Numbered from the stretch's first letter, positions 1-11,639 are shown. The stretch: DNA of 64,000 nt from Populus alba (GCF_005239225.2 NC_133297.1:21427882-21491881), one strand, 5' to 3'. Program-made: numbers and translations. The notes: a model not told the origin generated them from the sequence alone.

Positions 1-28
1 AAAATCATAGATTATTCTGAAATTTAAT

Positions 29-70
<42 letters not shown>

Positions 71-1979
71 CTAGATGAGCAAGTTAATTTAATGATCTTT
101 TGACTAAATTTTCAAAAAGAAAAGAAGAAAGAAAGAAAGTAGAAAGAATTTTATTAATATTTTTTTTTTATCTATCTAATCAAATTATTGTATTAAATCA
201 ATTTTCAAGTACATCCCCTATCGGACTAAACAATAGATTAGTTTCCTTATATTTTGTTGGGTATCATTTTGTAATGAATGAATTTATCATTTTGTTACGT
301 AATAAAAAATTCTAGAATTTAATGTGTCAACAGTTTATCGAAGCCTTTTTATATAGTATAATTTTAATTATAAATTTCTTCTTTAATTATGCATTTATTT
401 TTATTATAATTTCGTTAATGGTCCTTATTTGTAAATCTTTGAATTGTGTAATGTACTTCAGTTATAATTTGTAGAATAGTCCATTGGATTGCAATTATGT
501 AAATGTGTGATATTGAATTGTTTAAATATGTGTGAATTTGATTATTGAGAAATTGTGATGTAATGATAGGAGGAAGTCCTGGATGATAGGATGAGTAAGA
601 AATTTGATAATTGAAGATTGTGGAAGAAAAGTCGATAACTTGGTACCTAAAAATATAGAGGAAAATCTGCTGAATTTTTTATTAATAACAAAAAAAATTT
701 ACCCTAATCTTAATTGAATTATCATGTCCTTGCTCTGTGTTTTGAACACAATTGTTGGGGTTGTTACACAAACAAATGTTTCATTCCTATGCTTAGTGAT
801 ATATAACAATATTAAAGTTGTTGCATTTAAATTCTTTAAGCTCTGTTAATGTATGAAAAGTATCATAAGGTTAAGAAAAGGGAAAAAACAAATAATGTTT
901 GACTTGATTAACAACCATTATGTGCAAGCTAATGATATTAGCTAGCCTGATGTCAACATTTCCTTAAAGAAGTAATGTGAAAAAGATTTGATTAGTCATT
1001 TCAGGTTATGGATGATAATGATGTCAATGGGATTTCATTGCCATTGGAATTTAACCCAAAGGATGGAAAGAAAAATTAAAAAAAATAGAATTTGATTAAG
1101 CTTTTCGGATCATAGGGGTAATGAAATCAATAAGATCACATTGATATCGACATTAACATGAACTTGATTAGCCATTTCATGTCATGGAGGCTAATGACAT
1201 TGGTGGGGTTACACTGGTGTTGGCATCGTAAAAAACTTGATTAGCTATCTAAAAATTGGAATCTAATGATACCGGGATAATTGATATTAACATACTCTTG
1301 ATTAGTTGTCTTTATGCTGATGACTAATGATATTAATTTAGAATCGATATCGATATTTAGTGGTTGACCTAGGTTATAAGTGGTGAAAGATATCAAGATG
1401 TCTAATATACTGATGTGTGATGATTTAATGAAAATAAAAAAAATTATTGAATCGGTTTAATGAGAAACAATAAATTTCACCTTTCATTATTATGATTGCA
1501 ATGTATAATCTTGATATGTGAATTTTATTACATATGTTTGCTTACAGGATCATCTCACCCGAGACAAGAGTAGTTCCTTAGTTAAAGTTGCTCTCTTTTG
1601 TTTATAAATTAGGTAGAACTTTATTTAAATTGAAAAACTAATGTAAGTATTAAGTAATGTTGTCTATTGAAATTTTTGGGATGTTTATGTAAACATATAT
1701 ATATATATATATATGCATGTTTATTTTGTATTACTCTATATCTTGGTTAGAAACATGTTAGTTAAATTTTATTATGGATTCTTTTATATTTTCTCCATTA
1801 AAATAATTAGTTGATGTTTAATTGAGCATGGTTAACATTAATAATTAGAAATTATTTTGTTGCATGATTATTCTTGTTTGACTTCTAAATTTTTGAAAAC
1901 AATACACACACACACACTCATGATCCTTATATATGATGCCATGTTAAACTGGATTTCCCAATTTAAGATTTGTTATAGT
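1..1979 (+). mobile_element. 3' portion of a Ty3-type LTR with degenerate internal repeats
   Basis: No coding sequence is visible. The segment begins with an (AT)n microsatellite at 31-67. At about 900-1330 it holds six degraded copies of a motif built around 'cttgattag..atttca..ggctaatgacatt', spaced roughly 60-105 bp apart. A second (AT)n run lies at 1694-1714 and a short (CA)n run near 1905. It ends directly before a PBS-like motif at 1980, so I read it as the end of a plus-strand LTR. Its left edge is not visible and may lie outside the window. Confidence 0.4.
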
Positions 1980-2328
1980 TGATATCAAAGCAATGGTTAT
2001 TTGTTCAGGGATTTAAAATGTTAATGTAAACTTAACTTATGTTTTTGGATGGTCCGGACTAGACAGGGGTCAAGACTAACCCATCCCTAGTTTGGGGAAA
2101 AGAATGAGATTTTGAACGTGAGGTGGCTTAGAAAGAGGACCAATTAATAAATACTATTTCATGAGGTGAGTCTACAAGATAACAAGATAATTTTGCATTA
2201 TTATATACAAAGATGCCACAATCTAAGGTATCAAATATACAGGGGCTAACATATAGACTCCCACTAGTGATATCAGTTACTACACCTACGTCTTCCTCAA
2301 ATCCAACTTTTATAGAGTAGTTATTAGA
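1734..2328 (+). repeat. Left arm of a long inverted repeat (LTR end plus PBS leader)
   Basis: This roughly 595-bp stretch is present in reverse complement at 9394-9995, with scattered substitutions and a CA/TG microsatellite of different length. The outer edge matches 'ctctatatcttggttag' against its complement at 9979-9995. The inner edge matches 'atagagtagttattaga' against 9394-9410. The arm contains the last part of an LTR, a PBS-like motif and about 340 bp of leader, so it is not a DNA-transposon terminal repeat. Confidence 0.75.
1980..1991 (+). promoter_or_regulatory. LTR-retrotransposon primer binding site, mutated
   Basis: TGATATCAAAGC differs from the plant initiator-Met-tRNA PBS TGGTATCAGAGC at two positions, both G to A. 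The following 'aatggttat..gttcaggg' also fits the usual continuation of such leaders. It marks the LTR/internal boundary of a plus-strand element. Confidence 0.6.
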
Positions 2329-2964
2329 ATAGTAGCTTTTAGTGCAACACCGAGGGTTAAGAAGGTTATAACTCTTGTACACTGGGTGAAAGGCATGAAG
2401 GAACTAGGATGGGTGCCTTACCTAGGTGAGGAAAATGCTGAGGTGGCAGGATATTAGCTAAGGAAGGTAAAAAAAATGTAATTAATCATATGTCAGTATT
2501 AGAGGAGCTACAAGTTGACTATGTAAACTCCCGGCTAAAATTGTTCTTAAATACTAAAATTGAGATAAATAAGGATTATAATATGCCCAAAAGTGTATGA
2601 ATAAAAGATGAAGAGATTAAAGGAGCTTTGGTATAAATTTACGTAATGATTTCAGGAGATATAAATTATAGTGTGATAAATTTTTTTTTTATCTATGCAA
2701 CAATTTCTTCTCTTGCTCTCTGCACTTTCATTTCTTCATGCAACAATTGGTTCGCCAGCAAGACTATGTTTTTTGCTCGTCGCGCCCCTCATCTTTGACC
2801 ACTCAACGGGCCGTGAGCCGGAGTAGTTCTTCTGATGTGCAGCGCTTCTCTAGCCCCTCTCGAGCATCCCCCCTCCTCCACCTCCACGAACAACAATTGC
2901 TCTTGCTAATGTTGTTAATTTCAAAAGTGATGCCAGGGTTTGAGCGAAGAATCAGAATAGGGGC

Positions 2965-4319
2965 ATGCATCGCTCACCCTCTATTGTTCCTCCATTGTCT
3001 TCTTCTCCCAGTCCCTTTGGGCAAAATATAGCATCTCCTGTCTCCAACAAGTCTCGCCATGACCCCTCTACTAAGACTAGTTCTCTTCGTTCTCGGCCTG
3101 CTGTTGGAAACCTTAATCATGGGTCACTGGTTGGTGTCGTAGCTCTGCCAACTTCCCCTGGGAAAGATAAAGCTTCCTCAGGTAGCCACAGACCTCCCTC
3201 CCCAAATCACCCCTCAGGTACCACCATCCCTCAGTCCCCCTTTTTAGTGCATTTTTCTGATTATATTGCTTCATCATCTTGCCAATTTCTGGAAACTGAT
3301 TTGGGTATGCACAAAGACTTATGGAAGTTCAGTTTAATTGGGTTCATTGTTGGCAAATTTCCAGGCTACTCATCACTCTCTAAATTTGTTAATTGTACCT
3401 GGAAATGTAGTGTCAAATTCTCTATACATGATTCCGGATGGCTAATTTTCACTTTTACCTCTGAAACAGACATGTTTGATGTACTAAATGGAGGTCCCTA
3501 TTATATTTTTGGTTGGCCTCTGATACTAAAAATTATGCCCCAGTTTTTTGACTTTGCAACCTATGAAATGGTTCAGATGCCAGTCTGGGTTAGATTCCCT
3601 AATCTGCCTCTCTAGTGCTGGTCACCACTCTACCTTTCTAAACTTGCAAGTGTAATTGGGAAGCCAGTTCATTCTGATTCTCCAACAACTTCCAAGACCC
3701 GACTCTCTTATGCCAGAGTGCTGGTTGAGATCAATTTGCTAGTGGACTTGCCAACTTCTATCAATATCATCCTACTCAATGGTGATTCCCTATCTCAGAA
3801 GGTGATGTATGAATCATTGCCACGGTTTTGCAAACAATGCAGGACCTTGGGTCACACTATTTCTTCTTGCACCGCAACTCGAGCCACAAACACAAGAAGC
3901 ATTCCCAAACAGCTCCTGCTCCCTTTAGATGTTCTAGCCCTTTAGCTGAAACTATAGCTGTTGAGAAACAGTCTATCAGGGAAGAACCTCAAGGTGAGCT
4001 AGGGATTGATCCAATTTCTGTTAAAGCAGCTATGGCTGTGGAAGAGAGAGTAGTCGGTTTTAGGAGCAAGCGGGACAAACTAGGTTCATAGTCTAGTCCT
4101 CCTGGTGCTAATTCCTCAACTTCTCCTAAGCTTGTGCATGTCTCTGAAGGTCACTCTAATGCCACAATTGAACCGCCTCCTAGAAGGCAATATTTGAGAA
4201 GAAGTAAAGCTGCTGCCACCTATCATTCCAGGAAGTCACTAAGAAAGTCCAAGAGCTCATCTTCAGCTAACTCCAGGACACAGGGCAGAACCGTTTCTTC
4301 TCCTTCATCCTCTCTCTGA
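2965..4319 (+). pseudogene. LINE ORF1 relic: DUF4283 domain plus CCHC zinc knuckle
   Basis: Plant L1-like ORF1 proteins bind element RNA and accompany it during retrotransposition. Reading from 2965, a Ser/Pro-rich N-terminus leads into a DUF4283-like region at about 3240-3800, recognisable by 'SLIGFIVGKFPGY', 'GWLIFTFTSE' and 'MPVWVRFPNLPL'. A zinc knuckle C-x2-C-x4-H-x4-C follows at 3829-3870, then a basic Ser/Arg/Lys-rich tail. The frame is broken by TAG at 3613-3615, a frameshift just after the knuckle (about 3880-3930) and TAG at 4089-4091. The true start is uncertain because upstream Met codons lie in another frame. It is non-functional as it stands; the family assignment is fairly secure. 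Confidence 0.7.
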
Positions 4320-4343
4320 TTCTATCTACTTTTGGTATTTGGC

Positions 4344-4361
4344 CAAGGAGTTTGTTCCTTG
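4344..4361 (+). other. LINE 3'-UTR stem-loop 1
   Basis: CAAGGA-GTTTGT-TCCTTG forms a perfect 6-bp stem with a 6-nt loop about 25 bp after the ORF1 relic stops. It is one of three related stem-loops in this 3' UTR (with 4954-4971 and 5036-5053). Confidence 0.5.
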
Positions 4362-5035
4362 TGTCACTTTGGTTTTGTAATTGCATTGGCTTTGCTGGTT
4401 TGTTCATATGTTGTTGCCTTTGCATGTCTGCTTCCTGTTTGTTGTAGAGTTTTAGATTCTGCTTGTATGCCTAACTTTTGTGTTGTGTTGCTTTCTACTT
4501 GTTCTGTCTTCTGCTACTCTGGTAGTAGCTGTCTATTTGCTAGTTTGGTTGTGGCTGCTGGGTTTTCTCTACTTTTGCATGGCTAGTTTCAGCTTCTGTC
4601 TGTGGCCTTTGTGTTTGGTCCCTGTTCTTTTAAGCTTCTTCCAATCTAAGTGGAAACTGGTGGAGGTCGCATGTTAGCCTCATCTGAGGCTCATGGCTGC
4701 TGGGTTTGTTGAAGCTGGGTTTGTTGAAGCTGGTTTGTTGTTTCTAGATGTTCATTCTGGGTACTGCTTTCTGCAGCATTTGGCTCTTTGTTGCATTTGT
4801 TGTTTATGCAGGTGAATTAGCTCATTGCTACTACTATTGGGCTGGTTTTTTGGGTTATTTTGTTTTATCTAGATATGAGAGCCTGTTCCCTTATTCAGTT
4901 TTGTTTTTCTCTGTCCCGCACTCTGTTGTGCTTTATAGGTGGTTTACTTGTCTAGGGGAGGTTGTTCCCTTGCACAAGCCTTTTGTGTTGATGGCTTTGT
5001 TTAATTCTATTGAATATGCTTGCTTTGGTTTGCTC

Positions 5036-5053
5036 AAGGGAGTATGTTCCCTT
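5036..5053 (+). other. LINE 3'-UTR stem-loop near the poly(A) tail
   Basis: AAGGGA-GTATGT-TCCCTT is a perfect 6-bp stem about 80 bp before the A tract. Equivalent sequence lies near the end of the minus-strand LINE (62024-62043, 7-bp stem). A weakened form is at about 11525-11540 in the third LINE copy. Related: 4954-4971 (AGGGGA-n6-TCCCTT, one G-T pair). Confidence 0.55.
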
Positions 5054-6234
5054 TGTCTATTTTCTTTGTATATATATGTACACCGGTCTCCACTTGTTAT
5101 TTTTTATCTATTAATTCTTACATTTGATATAAAAAAAAAAATATATCAAAAAAAGAGAGAATTAAGATAGAGAGATAAAATGAAGAAATGAGAGGAAAAA
5201 GGTTCTAGACATGGAAAGTTTTAACTGGTTAGAATTCAAAGCTGAGTATATTACCTTGTAAAGGGTTGCAAACCTAGCCTAGCAACCTTAATGAAAAAAA
5301 AGGCAGTTAATGTTAAATTATGAAATTTGTGTTAGGATTTATAGTGGAATTCTTTGGGGAAATTCAAATTGATTGTGAATTGAACAAATTGGGTTAGAAT
5401 AACTTGTAATAAGTGTTAAATTTGAAAGAAATAATGAAGAAAAACTAGATGTTCTTAAGAGCATGTAGGGCCGGCCAAAGAGGATCAATTATTCAAGTGA
5501 AATGTGACAGAATCATGTATAATTTTGTGAAGGAAATGATTTTAAATGAGCTTAGTTATGTTATGTAGATTGATTGAAATGTAGATTGATTGAAATGTTT
5601 ATGTTGTTGTAAATTGAAAATTGAGGAAGGTTGTTGAACTTAAAGAGGAATGTTATTGTGAATGTGTTTGACTTCTCATGTAAGGGAAGAGTTAATGAAA
5701 TAATTTTAAATAAATCATGGTATAAAAAGAAGTTATGGTGTTGGACAAAGAAAGAATGAATTGAAAATTGATGCAAATGTAATAATGTTTGTGCAATATA
5801 ATACATGTGTGGATATGATCATGCAAAAAAAAAGTCAATGGTGTTAATGAAATTGTTATTTAGTTTGTTAAAACTTCTTGTATGTGTAAGGAGAATAAGT
5901 ACACAATGAGTTCCATATGGGTAATTTCCAAGAAAAATTCATATCCTTTGTTATTATGTATATTTCGGCAAAATAAGATGAAAAATGAATTTAGAACTCT
6001 TGAGTTTAAAATGGTCAGAAGTTAGCAAGTTTTATGTGTTTTGTGTAATTTAATTTGAAAAATATGTCAAAGAATAAATGAATTCCTTATGCCTAATTGG
6101 AAGGAAATGAAATTTAATGAGAATTGAAGTGGAAATGAAGGTTAAATTGTTGGGAGTAAACCTAGAATAATATTATGTAAAATGAACATGAAATGAAAAA
6201 TAGAGCGAACTTGTTGATACAGGAGAGGCTATGT

Positions 6235-9200
6235 GTAACAACCCAAAATCCATATATCATTCTAGAACTTTGAGCCTTGAACTTAGAGGAAAACAAGGTA
6301 ATTTGTTTTTAACAACTCAGTTGAGAACATCGTCACATACATTTATACATAACATCAAATTATTTATTTAATTTTTTAACCATATAATCATGACAAAAAG
6401 ATTTGATTAACAAATTGATTACAATACTTAATTCAATCTTGGAATTTTACCTTATGTTCAAGATCTTTCATGACTTGAGCACAACATGTTAGTACAAGTC
6501 CTGCAAGAAATTAGTATTTGAATTAATTGTTATTCCCATCTCCAATGGGAAGTCCAAATCACATTAATTTAATAATAATAATAGTAATTGTTGAATAGTT
6601 CCATAAATTATTCATTGTATTTAAACTATTTTACATAGATATATACCTTTTCCATCAACAATACTTCGCCTTACTTTTCATGCCTTACGCTCGAGGCCAT
6701 TTATGAATATATAACAATGAAGTATTTTTCCCATGTAGGGTAGCCATACCTCTTTTCATAATAACATCAGTTTTAAAAATCAATCAGGGGATTCAATCAT
6801 TTAATTATCCTCTTCCAGGCTATCCATCAGTGCATTTAACATCAAAATACTATCTTTTACTTTATGTCTATTTGGATTAGCAATTTAGAATTCTTAGCTA
6901 ACAATTCCTTTATAAATCTCACAATTAATTGACTATCGGCAAACATTCTTGCCACTGAAAATTCGCATATCTAACATGTATTTATTTTCAGTCTTGATAG
7001 TTTATTTACCATGATCTTACAATATTATAACAAAATCTTTTTCTCCTAATGCATCAAATATTCATTCCAATTTCTATTCACTCTTTTACATTAGACAAAA
7101 TAATTTGTCATCATTGGCCATAAACTGTACATTGTTGCTAATAGAATTTCATTTGATTGTTATACCTACCATAAAAATTATATCAAGTTAGTAATCATAC
7201 GATCCCTTTTTTACAACACACTTTCATTATTTATAAAAAAATTCATCACCATTGTCTATGCACATAGTACATGATTCACAAATCATGTTAACTACATTTT
7301 GTTTTTCAATTTAAGATACAATACACATATATCATCCATAACCTTCATGAGACTGTATCTCAACGATCAATAAATTTTTATTCAAGATATCTAATTCAAA
7401 TGTTTAAACTATAATATCATCTATTCTCATTTTCTTTTTCTAGCGGTCGTTTGTCCTTTCGTTGATTGGATTTACCAATTTAATTACCATACCATGTATT
7501 CTTTCTCAATGATAAAATCTTCATCTCCATCCTTCATAAGGATTAGTTTCTTACATATTCAACTTCTCTAATTCAACATTAATACCACAAACAAGATTTA
7601 ACCATCATAGTTTTATTGTAACAATTTAATATTATACAATGTTTTATTAATGACTCGACAAGTCCATAACTCATTAACACTTTCACACGAGCCACTATTC
7701 TAACCACACATTCCTCAATCATCAATGTTTTTGACACTACTAGCACTAATACCAGGTAACTAGTTCTTCTATTAACCTACTTACCAAATCACAAGTTCCT
7801 TTGTTAGCCCATTCCATAGGGCACTAGTCATTACTGCCCAAACTGGGCACCAAATTCCATCCAACATGAATCACCAGTATTCCATCCAACAAGAATACTA
7901 GCCCACAGCCCAAATTGGGCACTAGATTCCATGCAACAAGAATCACCAGCACTCCATCCAGCAAGAATACTAGCCCACAGCCTAAACCAGGCACCAGATT
8001 TCATCCAACAAGAATCACCAGTATTCCATCTAATAAGAATACTAGCTCACAACCCAAACTAGGCAACAAATTCCATCCAACAGGAATCACTAGTCAACAG
8101 TCCAATCTAGGCACTCGATTCCATCGAACAAGAATCGTCAGAATTCCATCCAATAAGAATACTAATCAATAGTCCAACCCGGGCATCTAATTCCTTCCAA
8201 CAGGAATCGTCAGTATTCCATCCAACAAGAATACTAACTCACAACCCAAACCAAGCAACATATTACATCCAACAAGAATCACCGGTCAATACCCCAATTT
8301 GGGCACCCGATTCCATCTAACAAGAATCGTCAGTATTCCATCCAACAAGAATACTAATCAACAGCCCAACCCGGGCATCAAATTTCATCCAATAGAAATA
8401 CAATATAATCTATATATCATAATTCAAATAATAATCAACATAATTCCATGACATAATTACACATCATTAGCATACATGTATAAATTGAGTATCAATAATT
8501 TAATCCCAATATGCCATTAAATTATCACCCTGAAATCAGTACATTTTTTTTTATTACATATTTAACTCGACAGTCACTATACTGCCACCACTGACTCTAT
8601 TCAAGCCAGCTAGTCCACTATATTTTTCCTTAACAAAAACATTCACAATTACACAAGTACAAGTACATTTATAGAAAATACCATTTATTTCTCTAAAAAG
8701 TATTGTAAAAACAAAGTTTGATGTGTAAGACACCTACCTAATGCTTGAACTCGCACAAAAGTCCCATACTGGTGAACAAATCCTGCAATCTCTCTTGTAT
8801 CATTAAAGATACACATCAAATATGGCTTAATTGGAAATTCCATTCCAAAACTCATTTCAATTTATCATCACATGACATATGCATTCGGTTTCCTTTCATT
8901 ACTTGTCTTTCAGGTTGAATATCTTTAAACATGGCCTAGCAATATTTTTATTTTGTCCACTCAACCCATCATGTGTAAACTTAGTAAGTTCTCATCCTTA
9001 CATTCAGTCTTACCATTGAAACTAATTCACTTTCCTTATCAACCCATTTCTTGGTCGAATGACCTTATTTATTTTCTTCCATGATAAGTTTTTCAATTCT
9101 TTTTCATAAGTCCACTTTACTTCATCTTAAGTAAATTTAACAACACGTATTCATCATAATTCCATGCACACACCTTAATTTAACCTTTTTCTTCCCTTTT

Positions 9201-9393
9201 ATTATCAATTTGGACAAACTTAAAACTCCACAAAAATAAAATTTTCCTCACATTTATCAATTATTTCAATCATAACCCAATTCATTTGGCATTCAACAAA
9301 CCACAATCCCATATAATTCCCATAACATTAAATCAAATAAACTCAAGTTCAAGATTTTCATATTATGATGGGAATTAGTATTCTTTTTAAAAC
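6235..9393 (-). mobile_element. Minus-strand Ty3-type LTR, solo or truncated
   Basis: No protein-coding sequence is recognisable. Read on the minus strand, the sequence ends '..gggttgttaca' at 6235, as plant Ty3 LTRs often do. Its general make-up (AT-rich, tandem array in the middle) parallels the plus-strand LTR at 15994. It holds a striking minisatellite at 7845-8399. It abuts a broken plus-strand LTR on the left and the right inverted-repeat arm on the right, so it probably inserted into or recombined with both. Element identity and exact right edge are inference. Confidence 0.4.
7845..8399. repeat. Minisatellite with units in multiples of 24 bp
   Basis: Successive units begin with a 'gggcac/aggcac' box at 7845, 7917, 7989, 8061, 8109, 8181, 8253, 8301 and 8373. 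Their lengths are 72, 72, 72, 48, 72, 72, 48, 72 and a partial copy. Each 72-bp unit contains two near-copies of 'attccatccaacaagaat' followed by either 'caccagt' or 'actagc', plus a 'cccaa' linker. The 48-bp units lack one of these subunits. Because lengths are multiples of three, one frame stays open for about 85 codons, which I regard as an artefact. Confidence 0.9.
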
Positions 9394-9805
9394 TCTAATA
9401 ACTACTCTATAAAAGCTAGATTTGAGTAAGATATAGGTGTAGCAACTAATATCACTAGTGGGAGTCTATATGTTAGCCCCTGTATATTTGATGCCTTAGG
9501 TTGGGGCATCTTTGTGTATAATGATGCAAAATTATCTTGTTGTCTTGTGGACTCACCTCGTGAAGCAGTATCTATTAATTGGTCCTCTTTCTAAGCCACC
9601 TCACGTTGAAAATCTCATTCTTTTCCCTAAACTAGGGATAGGTTAGTCTTGACCCCCTGTCTAGTCTAGACCATCCAAAAACATAAGTTAAGTTTACATT
9701 AACATTTTAAATCCCTGAACAAATAACCATTGCTCTGATATCAACTATAGCAAACCTTAAATTGGGAAATCTAGTGTAACATGTCATCATATATAAGGAT
9801 CATGA

Positions 9806-9836
<31 letters not shown>

Positions 9837-9995
9837 AAATTTAGAAGTCAAACAAGAATAATCATGCAACAAAATAATTTCTAATTATTAATGTTAACCA
9901 TGCTCAATTAAACATCAACTAATTATTTTAATGGAGAAAATATAAAAGAATCCATAATGAAATTTAACTAACATATTTCTAACCAAGATATAGAG
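9394..9995 (-). repeat. Right arm of the long inverted repeat
   Basis: Reverse complement of 1734-2328. It includes a minus-strand PBS-like motif at 9732-9743 and an LTR end to its right (9744-9995), with a (TG)n tract at about 9807-9827. The element of this arm therefore points left, toward the element of the left arm. Confidence 0.75.
9732..9743 (-). promoter_or_regulatory. LTR-retrotransposon primer binding site, minus strand
   Basis: On the minus strand the motif reads TGATATCAGAGC, one G-to-A change from the consensus TGGTATCAGAGC. It is the mate of the motif at 1980. Confidence 0.6.
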
Positions 9996-10029
9996 GTGAA
10001 GCATATTTCATTTATGTTGGTGGTGTTAG

Positions 10030-11633
10030 AGGTAATATGAAGCAAGGTATCCTTTAAGATTCATGTTTTTTTAAAGGCAACTTTCCATTCAAATACCTTG
10101 GTGTTCCCCTCAATCCCCACAAGCTTCTTGTAAGCGAATTTTCCCCTTTCTTGCATAAGCTTGAATCTACTATATAAGGCTGGATGTGTAAGCACTTATC
10201 TTATGTTAGGCGGCTAGAGTTAATTAGATTTCTTCTCTTTGGCATGATGTAATTTTAGCTTAGCATTTTTCCCATTCCAGATACTGTCATCAACCAAATT
10301 ACATATATTTGCAAGAACTTCCTATGGACTGGTAACACAGCCAGAAGCAAGTCTGCCTTGTAGCCTGGAAGCACATGTGCTTGCCAAAGTATGAAGGAGG
10401 TCTTGGGCTCTATGACATCAAGGCAAGGAACCATTGTTTCATTGCAAAGCAACTATGGAATATTCATTTATAAACTAACTTCATTTGGATTAGATGGGTG
10501 CACCACTATTACTTGCAAAATAATTCTATCTGGTTGGTTCCTTTTCAGAGAACCTCCTCTCCCCTATGGAAGTCTTTAATTACTCTTCGAGACTAGCTCC
10601 TCGCAGATTGTGGGGGACAATCAGAAGTGCTCTCCATGATGCAAAGTTGGGACAATCTTCTTGAGCCTTTCTTGGGTCATGCTTATGAGTTTTTGAGATT
10701 CAAAGGAACCATGATGTCATAGGTTAAGGTGGTTTGGGAACCTTGGTGTTTACCAAGGTATAGTTTCATCCTTTAGCTTGCTTTGCTAGGGAGGTTGCGA
10801 GCAAGAGACAAGCTGCACTTTGTTGATACTATTGCTACATGTGTTCTATGTCAGGATCATGAGGAAAGCCATAGCCACCTTTTCTTTGCTTGCAGTTGGA
10901 CATCCCTCTTGTGGTTGAAGATTAAATCTTGGCTTTGGCTCTATAAGGGTATGACCACCATTAGTAGTGTTGTTCAAGGCCTTAATATCAAGGGGGAAAA
11001 TGTTGTTGCCAGAATGAAAAGGGTCTCACTTAGCATTGTTGTTTACTTTATATGGGAAGAAAGGAATCAAAGAGTCTTTAAGAACCCCTGCACTTTGGTT
11101 GAATCTATTTTTCAAAGATTTCAAAATTTATTCTACATGATATTACACTTTCATGAGTGCCATCACCCTCAAACTATTGTTAGTTGACTGTATTGGTGGT
11201 TATTCTGAATGAACTTTCTTATGGGAAGCTGTCTTTTTTTTGGTTTGCAGTTCCTATAGTCATTATATATGTTTCTTGTTGAACTTTGTTAATGATACTT
11301 CTCTTATAGATTTGTTGTGATGCACGATGCTCATGTGATTTTGCATCTTGGTTTGATATTTCGTTGTGTTTCTTGCTTCAATTGATGCCCATGATGTTTA
11401 CTTCTCTACTTGTATACACTTTTGCTTTGTGTTAGGTTGGGAACCTTGTAATTTATGGTTCCTCACATAACCATTGTCTGTTAATCTTAACTTGTTAGCT
11501 TCGGCTTTGATGTAAAGTCCATTTAGGGAGTTTGTTTTCTATTTTTGTAAATCATTATATACGAACTTGTTGATTCTCTAGCATTGTAAATTTTTGATCT
11601 ATTAATATACTTATATTTTGATTAAAAAAAAGA
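10030..11633 (+). mobile_element. 5'-truncated L1-like LINE (end of ORF2 and 3' tail)
   Basis: Translation in several frames gives the end of a LINE ORF2. It includes a 'YLGVPLNPHKLL' block at about 10090-10130, 'NFLWTG' near 10320, a zf-RVT-like C-x2-C..H segment around 10840-10890, and 'ARMKRVSLSIVVYFIWEERNQ' ending near 11070. The final readable frame (10783-11187) stops at 11185-11187. About 440 bp of 3' UTR follow to an A tract at 11626-11633, preceded by 'tctattaatatacttatattttgatt'. Many stops and frameshifts are present. The 5' truncation point lies against the inverted-repeat arm ending at 9995. Confidence 0.75.
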
Positions 11634-11639
11634 GTTTCT

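Larger units (their letters stand above)
2681..5143 (+). mobile_element. ORF1-only L1-like LINE inserted in an LTR
   Basis: The insert runs from a T-rich start to an A tract at about 5130-5140 preceded by 'tctattaattcttacatttgatat'. That tail closely resembles the tails of the LINE copies ending at 11633 and (minus strand) 61929. It contains a GC-richer 5' part, an ORF1 relic and about 820 bp of T/G-rich 3' UTR. It contains no endonuclease or reverse transcriptase. Several short stem-loops of the form AAGGGA-n6-TCCCTT sit in the 3' UTR. Its base composition differs clearly from the AT-rich flanks. No clean target-site duplication was found. Confidence 0.7.
2522..6232 (+). mobile_element. 5' LTR copy of the chromodomain-type Ty3 element, split by a LINE
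   Basis: The outer parts (2522-2680 and about 5144-6232) align with the LTR that follows the gag-pol relic at 15994 onward. Both begin TGTAAA and share long runs around 'tgttaaattatga', 'aaaacttcttgtatgtgtaaggagaataagta' (cited in part) and 'aattccttatgcctaattgg'. The LINE between them has replaced about 250 bp that the downstream LTR still carries (about 16151-16405). Similarity stops abruptly at 6232, where a different, reverse-oriented LTR begins. I infer this is the 5' LTR of the element whose pol lies at 11.6-16.0 kb, separated from it by later insertions. Confidence 0.65.

Noticed and set aside
4332..5170. Hydrophobic Cys/Phe/Leu-rich frames that look like membrane proteins
   Set aside because: They overlap in different frames within the T-rich 3' UTR of the ORF1-only LINE; hydrophobicity follows from T-rich codons.
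7915..8172. 85-codon frame with 24-residue repeats
   Set aside because: It stays open only because minisatellite units are multiples of three; it has no start context and lies in an LTR-like region.
1734..9995. DNA transposon with 600-bp terminal inverted repeats
   Set aside because: The arms contain LTR ends and primer binding sites, and no transposase or flanking target duplication is visible.
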